From Pseudomonadota bacterium (GTDB lineage Bacteria > Pseudomonadota > Alphaproteobacteria > Micropepsales > Micropepsaceae), in assembly GCA_016201105.1 (NCBI GenBank), contig JACQDN010000045.1, positions 24,367 through 88,366 of the forward strand: 64,000 nt of DNA, read 5' to 3'. The notes beneath the pieces are model-generated. The model had not been told where the DNA came from. It ran no database searches and saw nothing but the letters and a program-made list of their open reading frames with translations. Position numbers and translations under genes: made by a program. Positions 8,094-17,098 of the stretch are shown one piece after another. How positions within the stretch are numbered: the first letter of the stretch is position 1; each line of letters opens with the position of its first letter.

Positions 8094-9137
8094 TCACCCG
8101 AAAAACCCTCCGCTGCGCTCCAGATTTTTCGACCTCTCCCGAGGTGTTGTGTCCCGGGAGATTGGAGAGGAGCTCAAGCGGGGCTTTGTAGCCGAGACAT
8201 CGCAGTCGAGTGTGATTGTAGTTGGTGACGAAGTCGAGGATGTAGCGGTTGCGCTCTTGGTGATTTTGAAAGCGGCGATCCTGTCGAGGATGTAGCGGTT
8301 GCGCTCTTGGTGATTTTGAAAGCGGCGATCCTGTCCGCGTTCTTTCTTGGGCCGCGCTGCCAGGTGCTCACCCAGGCGTCGGTTGAAGCGTTCGACCATG
8401 CCGTTGGTCTGGGGCCGGTAGGGCCGCGTCAGCTTGTGCTTGATGCCACGCTGGGCACAGAGAAGATCGATGGGATGTTTGAACGAAGGTTGGCCGGCAG
8501 GCTTGCCCTTCTTGCTGTCGGAGAAGCGGTCGGTCCATTCGCTGCCATTGTCGGTGAGGATGGTGTGGACCTTTGCCGGGAAGTCGGCGAGGAAGCGCTC
8601 AAGGAAGCCGTGGGCCGTGGCGGCCGTGCGGTCATCGAAGATCTCGACATAGACGTAGCGCGTTGCCCGATCGATCGCCACGAAGGCATAGGAGCGCTTG
8701 CCATCAAGTGCGGACAGATACTTCGCATCGAGATGGATGAAGCCGAGCGGCTGGGAGGTCTCGAACGTGCCTGCTTTCGGCTTTGGCGCAGCTTCTTTCT
8801 TGGAAAGGGCGTGGCGTTGCAGCGTGCGATGGATAGCGCTGCGCGACAGTTTGGGGTTCACGCAGCGATGTATCACTTCCACAATGTCGTCAAGCGACAG
8901 TGCCAGGCTCTTGCGCAGCTCGCACACAAGCCGTTCCTCGATCTCTGTCAGGCTCACTTGCAGATTTTTGGGCCGGTGCGAACGGTCCTCGACCGTCGTC
9001 CTCCCACGCCAGCGCCGGATCGTCTTGGGGTTGACGCCAAGCTCTTCTGCCAGTTCGCCGACGCTGGCCGAGCTGGCTTGGATATAGGCGCGTATTTTGG
9101 GGGTCGTTGTCGCGTTCGCGTGCAGCCGCACTTCCAT
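8094..9137 (-). pseudogene. IS481-family transposase with frameshifted C-terminus
   Basis: The N-terminus has a helix-turn-helix (VGELAEELGVNPKTIRRW) and the middle an rve/DDE integrase core: LGFIHLDAKYL, ILTDNGSEWT and KHKLTRPYRPQTNGMVERFNR. Near 8234-8333 a 50-bp unit is present twice in tandem; 50 is not a multiple of 3, so the frame shifts. The expected end (NRYILDFVTNYNHTRLRCLGYKAPLELL) is found in another frame. The shifted frame instead reads through the left IS terminus into host DNA and stops at 8094. ATG 9137 is chosen because GAGGAG precedes it. The product probably lacks a normal C-terminal end, although the DDE core is intact. Confidence 0.85.
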
Positions 9138-9214
9138 TGCTTGAGGCACTCCTCTGCAAAGGCGATGCCTCGCTCTACACCGATTCCACTATCCCAATCT
9201 CCCGGGACGCAACA
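8145..9214 (-). mobile_element. IS481-family insertion sequence, about 1070 bp
   Basis: The 21-bp terminal inverted repeats, outer bases TGTTG, share GTCCCGGGAGATTGG and differ at one position (8145-8165 and 9194-9214). They are flanked by a perfect 6-bp direct repeat CCGAGG at 8139-8144 and 9215-9220. The element carries one transposase, transcribed leftward. It inserted into the loop of a family-A hairpin, 95 bp upstream of the glnE start codon. The clean ends and target duplication suggest a fairly recent insertion. Confidence 0.85.
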
Positions 9215-9308
9215 CCGAGGGAGAGGTGATTGCGAAAACCACTGCGCGCGCGAAGAAGACCGCTGGACCAATCGACCCCACTCCTACTTTTCTTCTAATC
9301 TCTCCTCC

Positions 9309-12215
9309 ATGACTCACGACGCCTTCGCTTCCGCCCCGGCGAAACTGCCCAAGCCTTTCGATCCGGCGCGCGCCGCGCGCACGCTCGCGGCCCTCGCGGA
9401 AGGCGAGGGTGGTTTCGCGCCGCCGCCCGCTTCGCGCGCGCTGCTCGAAGCGACGTTCGGCAATTCTCCGTATCTTGCGCGCCTCGCGCTGCGCGAGCGC
9501 GCCTTCCTGCAGGATCTGATCGCGCGCGGGCCTGAGGCCGTCACGCCACAGATCGAAGCGGCGGCGAACCAAGCGGACGCCGCTCCCGATTCCGCCACCG
9601 CGATGACGATCCTGCGCCGTGCCAAACGTCAGGCCGCGCTCACCATCGCGCTCGCGGATATCTCGGGCCTGTGGACCGTTGACGAGGTCACCGCGGCGCT
9701 GACGCGCTTTGCCGATGCCTGCGTCGGCGGCGCGCTGCGCTTCCTGCTGCGCCAGACGGCGGCGCAAGCGCAGTACGCCGAACGCGATCCCGCAAAACTC
9801 GAACGCGACACCGGCCTCATCATTCTGGCGATGGGCAAATACGGCGCTTTCGAACTCAATTATTCCAGCGACATCGATCTCGTCACCTTCTACGACGCGC
9901 GCCGCTTTCCCTTTGCCAAGAAAGGCGATCCGCGCGGCGCCGCCGTCGATATCGTCAAGGGCGTCGTCAAGCTCCTCTCCGAGACGACGGCGGACGGTTA
10001 TGTCTTTCGCACCGATCTGCGCCTGCGCCCCGATGCGGGCGCCACCCAGATCGCCATCTCCACCGAGGCCGCCGAGCTCTACTACGAAGGCATGGGCCAG
10101 AATTGGGAGCGCGCGGCGATGATCAAGGCGCGCGCTTGTGCCGGCGATCTGATGGCGGCGGCGCAATTCCAGAAATCGATCGAGCCGTTCGTGTGGCGGC
10201 GCAATCTCGATTACGCGGCGATCGAGGACATCCACTCCATCAAGCGCCAGATCCACGCCCATGGCGGCCACGGCGCCATCGCGGTGGCGGGTCACAACAT
10301 CAAGCTCGGACGCGGCGGCATCCGCGAGATCGAATTCTTCGCGCAGACCCAGCAGCTCATTCTGGGTGGGCGCAATCCGGCGCTGCGCCCGCGCGCGACG
10401 CTGGAAGCCATCGAGGCGCTGCGCCAGCGCGGACTGGTGAGCGACGCGACGGCTTCAGATCTCACCTAAGCCTATCGCTTCCTGCGCACCCTCGAACATC
10501 GCTTGCAGATGATCGAAGACGAGCAGACGCATACCCTGCCCAAAAGCGACGAAGGCATCGCCCACGTCGCTTGCTTTGCCGGCTTCGAGACCGTGGAGGA
10601 ATTCGGCATTGCGCTGCGCCAGCGCCTGGAAACCGTGCAGGGCCACTATGCCCGGCTGTTCGAGCGCTCCGCCCCGCTCGCCTCCACCAAGGGCAGCCTC
10701 GTCTTCACCGGCGTGGAAGACGATCCCGAAACCATCGAAACGCTGCAGGGCCTGGGCTTTCGCGACGCCAGCCATGTCGCGGGCGCCATCCGCGCCTGGC
10801 ATCACGGCCGCATTCGCGCCACGCGCAGCGCGCGCGCCCGCGAGCTGCTGACGCGACTGGTGCCGCCCCTGCTCGAGGCACTCGCGGCCACCGCCGATCC
10901 CGATGTCGCGTTCGCGCAGTTCGACCGCTTCCTCTCGCGGCTACCCGGCGGCGTGCAGCTCTTCTCCATGCTGCTGGCCAATACCGGCCTCTTGAAGCTG
11001 ATCGCCGAAGTGGCAGGCTCGGCGCCGCGCATCGCCGATCATCTGGCGCGTTTTCCCACCGTGCTCGATGCGCTGATCGATCCGGAATTCTTGGGCGAGC
11101 TGCCCTCGCGTGCGCGTCTGGGCAGATTGCTGGCCGAACAGCTTTCGGCCGCGCGCGACTATGAAGGTGTGCTGGACGCGGCGCGCTGTTTCGCCAAAGA
11201 GCAGATCTTCCGTGTCGGCGTGCAGATCATCCAGGGCGCCGCCAAGGCCGACGAAGCGGGCCCGGCGCTCGCTGCCATCGCCGAATGCGTGATTGCGGGT
11301 CTGCTCCCCGCCGTCGAACGCGAACTGGGTGAAAGCGTCGGCCAAGTGGAGCAGGGCGAATTCGCCGTCATCGCCATGGGCAAGCTCGGCGGGCGCGAGA
11401 TGACGGCGGAATCCGATCTCGATCTGATCTTCGTCTACGACGCGCCTGAGGGCATCGAGAACTCAGACGGCGCCAAACCGCTGCCGGTCAGCGTCTACTA
11501 CGCACGCCTCGCTCAGCGTCTCATTGCGGCGCTGACCACGTTGACGAGCGAAGGCGGGCTCTACGAGGTGGACATGCGCCTGCGCCCCACCGGCAACAAG
11601 GGCCCGGTGGCGGTGAGCCTGGAATCCTTCACCCGCTATCACGCGAGCGAAGCCTGGACCTGGGAGCGCCTCGCGCTCACTCGCGCGCGGGTCATCCTGG
11701 CGCCGGTGAGATTGCGCGCGAACGTCGAACGCGCCATCCGCGACACACTCACCGCTGTGTCCGACCGCGCCAAGCTCTTCAAGGACGCGCGCGAAATGCG
11801 CGAGAAGCTGGCGACGCAGTTCCCTGGAAAGAACCGCTGGGATCTGAAATATGCGCCGGGCGGCCTGATTGACATCGAATTCATCGCCCAGGCCTTGCAG
11901 CTGCGCGATGCGGCGGTCGCACCTCAGGTACTGCAGACGAACACCATCGCCGCGCTGCAGGCGCTGGAAAAATCCGGCGCGCTCGCGAAGGCGGATGCAT
12001 CGACGCTGACCCAAGCCGCCGAACTCGAGCACGCCCTGATGCAAGTCCTGCGTATCGCACTGGACGCCACACTCGATCCCGAGGCCGCGACGCCGGGGCT
12101 TAAAGCGCTCCTGCTGCGCGCCAGCGGGGCTCCGGATTTCGAAGCGCTGGAGCTGCGCCTCGCCGATCTAATGATCCGTGTACGGAGTATATTTGACCGC
12201 GTAATGGCGCGTTAA
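9309..12215 (+). pseudogene. glnE: Glutamine-synthetase adenylyltransferase/adenylyl-removase, interrupted by an in-frame TAA
   Basis: Read through the TAA at 10467-10469, the frame gives a protein of about 968 codons, the normal GlnE length. The N-terminal part (codons 1-386) has the nucleotidyltransferase signature GKYGAFELNYSSDIDLVTFYD of the deadenylylation domain. The C-terminal part has the second copy, GKLGGREMTAESDLDLIFVYD, of the adenylylation domain. At the break the sequence reads SDLT-stop-AYRFLRTLEHRLQM, where homologues have Glu; GAA to TAA is one change. The C-terminal piece could restart at TTG 10503 or ATG 10509 but has no obvious ribosome-binding site. GlnE reversibly adenylylates glutamine synthetase according to nitrogen status, so loss would leave GS less controlled. 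A sequencing error is possible. Confidence 0.85.
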
Positions 12216-12217
12216 TA

Positions 12218-12372
12218 ATCACCTCCCCCTTGTGGGGAGGTCGAAATTTGCGAAGCAAATTTCGGGTGGGGGGAAGCGTTAAAGAATGGAGCGCGCTTTT
12301 CACCACTTCCCCCCGCCCGAAAAATCTTCGCTGCGCTCAGATTTTTCGACCTCCCCACAAGGGGGAGGTGAT
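12218..12372. repeat. Full palindromic repeat (family A)
   Basis: Outer arms are ATCACCTCCCCCTTGTGGGG and CCCCACAAGGGGGAGGTGAT, a near-perfect inverted repeat. Inside each lies a smaller hairpin (AATTTGCGAAGCAAATT on the left, AAATCTTCGCTGCGCTCAGATTT on the right). The centre AAAGAATGGAGCGCGCTTTTCACC corresponds to the centres of other copies. It fills the gap between convergent glnE and potA and could terminate both. Confidence 0.8.
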
Positions 12373-12374
12373 AC

Positions 12375-13454
12375 CTAGATCGGCAAAATCACCATCGCCT
12401 CCGCCGGCCACGAAAGATACACCGTCTCGCCGCCGCTCAATCCTGCGCTACCCATCCGCCCCACATTCTGCGTCGCGACCGACACCGGTTCCTGCAATCC
12501 CTCCACGATGACATTGAAATGACTGCGCTCGCCGAGGTAGGCCGATGCCGAGATCTTTCCTGCAACACTGCTATCAATCTTTGCCAACGAGAGTGAAATC
12601 TTTTCCGGACGAACGGCAATCAGTACCGACGCGCCGCTCGCAAACGAATCCGCTGTCGCCTGCAGCGTGCCAAGTGGGCCCGCATCGATCGCGATCCTGC
12701 CATTCTGAACGCCACTCACCGTGCCCTCGAAGAAATTCATCGTGCCGATGAAGTCGGCGACTTCGCGGCAATTGGGTTGCTCGTAGAGCGTGCGCGGTTC
12801 GGCGACCTGCAGCACTTTGCCGTTCGACATCACCGCGATGCGGTCGGACATCGACAGCGCTTCTTCCTGATCGTGCGTCACGAACACAAATGTAATGCCG
12901 ACATTCTTCTGCAATTGGCGCAGCTCGATCTGCATCGCCTCGCGCAGGCGCTTGTCGAGCGCGCCCAGCGGCTCGTCGAGCAGCAACACTTTCGGCCGCC
13001 GCACCAGCGCGCGCGCCAGCGCCACGCGCTGACGTTGTCCGCCGGAAAGCTCGTCGGCGCGGCGCATCCCGAACCCGGAAAGCTTGATCATCGCCAGCGC
13101 CTCTTCCACCCGTGCGGTCAACTCGGCCCGCGGAAGCCTCAACTTTCGTAGTCCGTAGGCGATGTTGTCGAACACGTTCAGATGCGGAAAAATCGCGTAG
13201 GACTGGAACACCATGTTCGACGGCCGCCGGTTGGGGGGAATAGCCGTTACCGCGTTGTTATCGATGAAAATTTCACCATCGGTAGGAAAATCGAAACCGG
13301 CGATCATTCTGAGCAACGTCGTCTTGCCGCAGCCCGATGGTCCGAGCAGGGAAAAGAACTCGCCGCGCCGGATTTTAAGGTCGGCCGCGTCGACGGCGGT
13401 GACGGCGCCGAAGCGCTTGGTGACGCGATCGATATGGATATAGGCCTCGCTCAT
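12375..13454 (-). CDS. potA: PotA-like spermidine/putrescine ABC transporter ATP-binding protein
   Basis: A 359-residue cytoplasmic ATPase. Walker A GPSGCGKTT is at about residues 38-46, the signature LSGGQRQRV at 136-144 and Walker B VLLLDEP near 156-162. The C-terminal 80 or so residues form a TOBE-type regulatory domain. The start at 13454 overlaps the permease stop by 4 nt (ATGA), so translation is coupled; the track's longer ORF start is a read-back through the permease gene. It energises uptake through the two permeases encoded upstream. The CUT1/polyamine-type architecture and nearby speE, speD and puuA argue for polyamines, but opines or thiamine are alternatives. Confidence 0.9.
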   Translation of the reverse strand: MSEAYIHIDRVTKRFGAVTAVDAADLKIRRGEFFSLLGPSGCGKTTLLRMIAGFDFPTDGEIFIDNNAVTAIPPNRRPSNMVFQSYAIFPHLNVFDNIAYGLRKLRLPRAELTARVEEALAMIKLSGFGMRRADELSGGQRQRVALARALVRRPKVLLLDEPLGALDKRLREAMQIELRQLQKNVGITFVFVTHDQEEALSMSDRIAVMSNGKVLQVAEPRTLYEQPNCREVADFIGTMNFFEGTVSGVQNGRIAIDAGPLGTLQATADSFASGASVLIAVRPEKISLSLAKIDSSVAGKISASAYLGERSHFNVIVEGLQEPVSVATQNVGRMGSAGLSGGETVYLSWPAEAMVILPI

Positions 13455-14278
13455 GCTCCCACCATCGGCCGCTTGCCTTTCTCGATCCCGTGGCTGCGAA
13501 CGAACTCCGCGAACACCACCAGGACGGTCGATGCCATGAGGATCAAAGCGCCAAGCGCCAGCACCGTCGGCAGTTTGTAGGGAAAGCGCAGTTGACCCCA
13601 GATGTAGATCGGCAACGTCGCGTCGGTGCCGGCTAGAAAATAGGCGATGAGAAAATCGTCGAACGAGACCATGAAGGTGAGCAGAAGGCTCGAAATGATG
13701 GCGGGCAGCACCAGCGGAAACGTCACCCGCCAGAATGTCATCCAGCCCGATTCGCCGAGGTCGAGCGAGGCTTCCTCCAAACTCTTGTCGAAGCCTTCCA
13801 TGCGCGACATCAGCACGGTGATCGCAAAGGGAATGCAGATCACCACATGTCCCAGCACCACCGTCATCAGCGACAGCGGAATGGCGACGGCGTTGAGAAG
13901 GATAAGAAGCGAGATGCCGAGCACGATTTCCGGGACGAAGAGCGACAGACTGATCAGCCCCAGGATGCTCGCGTCGCCCGGCAGGCGATAGCGTGTCAGT
14001 GCCTTGGCGGCAGGAACCGCGAGAATAGTCGAAACCAGTGCGGCCGTGATGCCGACCTTCAAACTGTTCCACAGCGCCTGCTGGACCGCGCTGTCCACCC
14101 ATACTTGCGCGTACCACTGGGTGGTGAAGCCCGAGAGCGGAAAGGCGATGAACATGGAATTGTTGAAGGAGAACAGCGGCAGGAACATCACCGGTACGTA
14201 GAGAAACGCGAGATACAGAATCGCGTAGGCGAGAAGCCCGCGTCCCTTCCTTGGCCTTTGGGTGCGCCGCGCGCTCAT
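13451..14278 (-). CDS. potC: PotC-like ABC transporter permease
   Basis: A 275-residue inner-membrane protein with about six hydrophobic helices, the first near residues 14-35. The EAA loop reads EEASLDLGESGWMTFWRVTFPLVLPAI, typical of permeases that contact the ATPase. It overlaps the next permease start (14275-14278) and the potA start (13451-13454) by 4 nt each. This is the second permease subunit of the importer, in the usual B-C-A order. Substrate preference rests on genomic context only. Confidence 0.9.
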   Translation of the reverse strand: MSARRTQRPRKGRGLLAYAILYLAFLYVPVMFLPLFSFNNSMFIAFPLSGFTTQWYAQVWVDSAVQQALWNSLKVGITAALVSTILAVPAAKALTRYRLPGDASILGLISLSLFVPEIVLGISLLILLNAVAIPLSLMTVVLGHVVICIPFAITVLMSRMEGFDKSLEEASLDLGESGWMTFWRVTFPLVLPAIISSLLLTFMVSFDDFLIAYFLAGTDATLPIYIWGQLRFPYKLPTVLALGALILMASTVLVVFAEFVRSHGIEKGKRPMVGA

Positions 14279-15195
14279 TTCACCCTCGCGACGGCGGCTC
14301 TGAGCGCCTGCACGGTAAGCAGCGTGATGATCCCGACCGCTGCCATGCTGGCGATCGCCACCGCCGCGCCAAGCGGCCAGTCGCCTACTTTGGTGAACTG
14401 CACCTCGATGATATTGGCGATCATCACCCCTTCGCTGCCGCCCACCAGCGCGGGCGAGACATAGTCGCCCGTCGTCGGCACGAAGATCAGAACCGCGGCG
14501 CCGATCACGCCGGGCAGCGACAGTGGCAGGGTGATGCGGAAGAAGCGCCGGATCGCTCCGTCGCCGAGATCGGCGGCGGCTTCGAGCAGCGAGCGGTCGA
14601 TTTTTTCCAGGCTCACATAGATCGGCAGGATCGCGAACGCGGCCCAGGCGTGGGCCAGCGTGATGACGACCGCGAAAGGATTGTAGAGCAGGAATTCCAG
14701 CGGCTCATGGATGATGCCCAGACTCATCAGCCCGGAATTGATGACGCCGTCGTAGCCCAGGATGATCTTCCAGGCGAAGACGCGCAGCAGATAGCTCGTC
14801 CAGAACGGAATGGTCAGAAGGATAAGCCAGAGGAATTTCGATTTCTGCACCCGGAAGGCGACGAAATAGGCCATCGGATAGGCCAGCAGCACCGTCACCA
14901 GCGTGACGACGGAGGAAATCGCGATCGAGCGGTAGAAGAGGGCGCGATAGGTGTCGCGCCCGAACGTCGTGCCGTATTGGTCGAGCGTAAAGTGGGTGCT
15001 GAGGACGTAACCCTCTTGCGACCAAAAGCTGTAAAGCGCCAGCAGCGCCATGGGGGCTGCGAGCGCCAAGAGCATGATGACCATGGTCGGCGAGAGCAGC
15101 GTGTAGCCGCGCAAAGTTTCGGAGCGGCGATAGAGCATGCGCGGCCAGGCGGCGATGCCCGGTGTTTGTCGTTCCCCCGCGCTTCCAACCGCCAT
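14275..15195 (-). CDS. potB: PotB-like ABC transporter permease
   Basis: A 306-residue membrane permease with a hydrophobic helix at about residues 33-56 and five more. The EAA motif is EAAADLGDGAIRRFFRITLPLSLPGV. It is the first gene of the importer operon; AGGGGATC precedes ATG 15195. No binding protein lies directly upstream; the likely partner is encoded at 22279-23391, beyond the spe genes. Confidence 0.9.
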   Translation of the reverse strand: MAVGSAGERQTPGIAAWPRMLYRRSETLRGYTLLSPTMVIMLLALAAPMALLALYSFWSQEGYVLSTHFTLDQYGTTFGRDTYRALFYRSIAISSVVTLVTVLLAYPMAYFVAFRVQKSKFLWLILLTIPFWTSYLLRVFAWKIILGYDGVINSGLMSLGIIHEPLEFLLYNPFAVVITLAHAWAAFAILPIYVSLEKIDRSLLEAAADLGDGAIRRFFRITLPLSLPGVIGAAVLIFVPTTGDYVSPALVGGSEGVMIANIIEVQFTKVGDWPLGAAVAIASMAAVGIITLLTVQALRAAVARVK

Positions 15196-15296
15196 GCTTG
15201 ATCCCCTGACGCAACGGCGTGCTTGAAGCGCGGATTGTTAGGAACTCATTGGCAGGTGCGCAACCTCACACCAACAATCAATTCCATCATCCCAAT

Positions 15297-15410
15297 CCGT
15301 CATGGCCGGCCAAGCGAAGCGCGTGCCGGCCAGGATCTCGATGCGATTAGGTTCGCGCGAAAACGATTGACTAGGGCGATCCTGGGTTGGGACAAGCCCG
15401 GCCATGACGG
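15297..15410. repeat. Palindromic intergenic repeat, family B
   Basis: Begins CCGTCATGGCCGGCCAAGCG and ends GACAAGCCCGGCCATGACGG, a long inverted repeat with a loop of about 70 bp. Similar CCGTCATGGCC...GGCCATGACGG elements are at 41393 and, more diverged, at 37718 and 40598. It separates the potB start from the convergent end of the GNAT gene. Confidence 0.7.
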
Positions 15411-15422
15411 AAGTAGGTTGGT

Positions 15423-16031
15423 TTAGGAGCTAAACGCTGCGAGCCGTTTCTCAAGTGCGGTGCGCACCTGCGGCCATTCCGAAGCGAGAATCGAGAAAAA
15501 GACCGTGTCGCGGAAATAGCCCTGCGGCATCCACATATGGCCGCGCAGGATGCCGTCCTGCTTGGCGCCCAGCTTCAGGATCGCCGCGCGTGAGCGCGCA
15601 TTGCGCGAATCGGTCTTGAGGTAGACGCAGTTGTATCCGGCGTCGAAAGCGTTTTTTAGGAGCAGGAGCTTCGCCTCGGGATTGATCGCCGTGCCTTGAG
15701 CCTCGGCCACATACCATGTCGCGCCGATCTCGACTCGCGCGTCGTTCGGCAAGATGTCGAGATAGGAGGTCGAGCCGACGATGGCGCCGTCTGAAAGGCG
15801 TCGCACGGCATAGGCGATCCTGCTGGCGCGCGCCGTGGCGGTGTCGATATGCGCGATCCAGTCTTCGAACTTGCTGGCATTGCCGACATCCGGAATGTGT
15901 TTGAACAGCGTGGCGTCGCTGCCCGCCCGCTTCAGCTCCGCGTGGTGGCGCGGCTCGATCGGCTCGAGCGCGATAAAGCGCCCGGCGAGGGTGCCTGTAT
16001 TAAGAGGCGTGACGGCTTTCGCCGCGGTCAC
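15423..16031 (-). CDS. GNAT-family N-acetyltransferase
   Basis: A 202-residue acetyltransferase of the RimJ/RimL-like type. Visible elements are the N-terminal LAGRFIALEPIEPRHHAEL, a middle VEIGATWYVAEAQGTAINPEAKLLLLKNAFD (acetyl-CoA loop region) and YLKTDSRNARSRAAILKLGAKQDGILRGHMWMPQGYFRDTVFFSIL. The start is GTG 16031, whose GTGA overlaps the speE stop, so it is translationally coupled to spermidine synthase. The longer ORF in the track is speE read in another frame. Coupling to speE makes a role in polyamine acetylation tempting, but the sequence resembles the general ribosomal-protein/ester-type subgroup, so the substrate is open. Confidence 0.88.
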   Translation of the reverse strand: MTAAKAVTPLNTGTLAGRFIALEPIEPRHHAELKRAGSDATLFKHIPDVGNASKFEDWIAHIDTATARASRIAYAVRRLSDGAIVGSTSYLDILPNDARVEIGATWYVAEAQGTAINPEAKLLLLKNAFDAGYNCVYLKTDSRNARSRAAILKLGAKQDGILRGHMWMPQGYFRDTVFFSILASEWPQVRTALEKRLAAFSS

Positions 16032-16888
16032 GGCACCAACCGCTTGATCCACTCCGGCAGCGCAAAGCAGGCCGCGTGGATGGCCGGGTTGTAGTAGTCG
16101 GTCTTGAGCTTGGCGCGTTTGTAGGCTGCCGCCGCGCGCTTGAGGCCGGCCGGCGTGCCGAGCCGCTTGCCCTTGCCGGCCCAGCTGAGCGCCATGAAGC
16201 CGCCGATGTAGCTCGGCACCACCGTCAGATAGAGACCCGATTGCGGAAAGAACTCGGCGAGCTCCTTGAGGGCGTCGGTGATCTCCCACGGCTGGTAGAA
16301 CGGCACGCCCGTCTGGAAGGTGGCGAAGCCTCCCGGCTTCAGCGCGTTCCTCACGCGGTCGTAGAAGGTCTCGCCGAACAGCGCCTTGCCGGGCCCGACG
16401 GGATCCGGCCGATCGGCCACAATGAGGTCGAAGCGGCCTTTGCTGGCCGGGCGGCCGAGATATTCGAAGGCATCGGCGATCTCGATGGTGAGTCGCTTGT
16501 CCTTGAAGGCCTTGGCGTTGATCTCGGCGAAGTGCTCGCGGCAGCGCTCGACCACCTGCCCGTCGATATCCACAAGAACGACCTCTTTCACGCCTTTGTG
16601 CTTGAGCGCCTCGTCGGCGATGGAGAGATCGCCGCCGCCCACCACCATCACGCGCTGGGCTTTGCCGTGCTCGAGCAGCGGCAAATGTGTCAGCATTTCG
16701 GCGTAGGCGCTCTCGTCGCGGGTGGTGATCTGGACGATGTCGTCGAGCGTCATGACGCGGCCGTTGGCGACCGTGTCGAAGATTTTAATGCGCTGATATT
16801 GGCTTTTTTCGTCGACGAGCGGCTTGCCGGAGAGCTCCATGCTCTGGGCGTAGCCCTTGTGAAGACGCTCTTTGATGAAGCTCGGCAT
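16028..16888 (-). CDS. speE: Spermidine synthase (aminopropyltransferase)
   Basis: A 286-residue cytoplasmic enzyme. The N-terminal beta domain carries DEKSQYQRIKIFDTVANGRVMTLDDIVQ and ESAYAEMLTHLPLL, followed by the Rossmann-like methyltransferase fold. The motif usually written GGGDGG is GGGDLS here, and the usual DSTDP is DRPDP, in VADRPDPVGPGKALFGETFYD; the aspartates are kept. It transfers an aminopropyl group from decarboxylated SAM to putrescine. ATG 16888 is preceded by GGAGAGAG. It is divergent from speD across a 335-bp region. The motif changes leave room for a different diamine or triamine acceptor. Confidence 0.9.
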   Translation of the reverse strand: MPSFIKERLHKGYAQSMELSGKPLVDEKSQYQRIKIFDTVANGRVMTLDDIVQITTRDESAYAEMLTHLPLLEHGKAQRVMVVGGGDLSIADEALKHKGVKEVVLVDIDGQVVERCREHFAEINAKAFKDKRLTIEIADAFEYLGRPASKGRFDLIVADRPDPVGPGKALFGETFYDRVRNALKPGGFATFQTGVPFYQPWEITDALKELAEFFPQSGLYLTVVPSYIGGFMALSWAGKGKRLGTPAGLKRAAAAYKRAKLKTDYYNPAIHAACFALPEWIKRLVP

Positions 16889-17098
16889 GGCGCTCTCTCC
16901 GCTCGTGGACGCGTTGCAAGGCGCGCCTTCTAAGGCGCGACGAGCGGCTGTGTCCACTGCCTCGCGCGCGTGTTCACAGCCTCCTCGCACGGCGCCAAAG
17001 CGGTCGAGAGCAATGTGACAGCGCCACACCTTCAGGAAAAATTGACGCTTGGGTGACAAAATTTCTTGCATGAGGAAGCGACACGCATATATTCGCAT

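Larger units (their letters stand above)
7949..9230. repeat. Full palindromic repeat (family A), interrupted by an IS481-family element
   Basis: The left end reads TCACCTCTACCTTGGGAGAGG and the right end GAGAGGTGAT, with inner arms around CGACGCGCGCAGCG and AAAAACCCTCCGC. The centre (AAGTGGTGAGGCTTCCCC) matches the centres of the copies at 24987 and 61359. Removing the IS and one copy of its 6-bp target duplication restores the hairpin GACCTCTCCCGAGGGAGAGGTGAT. This explains all of the 335-bp gap before the transposase; nothing else is visible there. Confidence 0.7.

Noticed and set aside
8145-9214. Considered as an IS3-family element with two overlapping frames
   Set aside because: There is no separate orfA with a programmed frameshift; the second frame arises from the 50-bp tandem duplication, and the single transposase fits IS481.
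8307-9308. Long plus-strand ORF preceding glnE (part of 8307..10469)
   Set aside because: It is antisense to the IS481 transposase; glnE coding features begin only at ATG 9309.
10470-10502. Stop-codon recoding in glnE
   Set aside because: TAA is not a known recoding codon in bacteria of this type and no recoding structure is visible; mutation or sequencing error is simpler.
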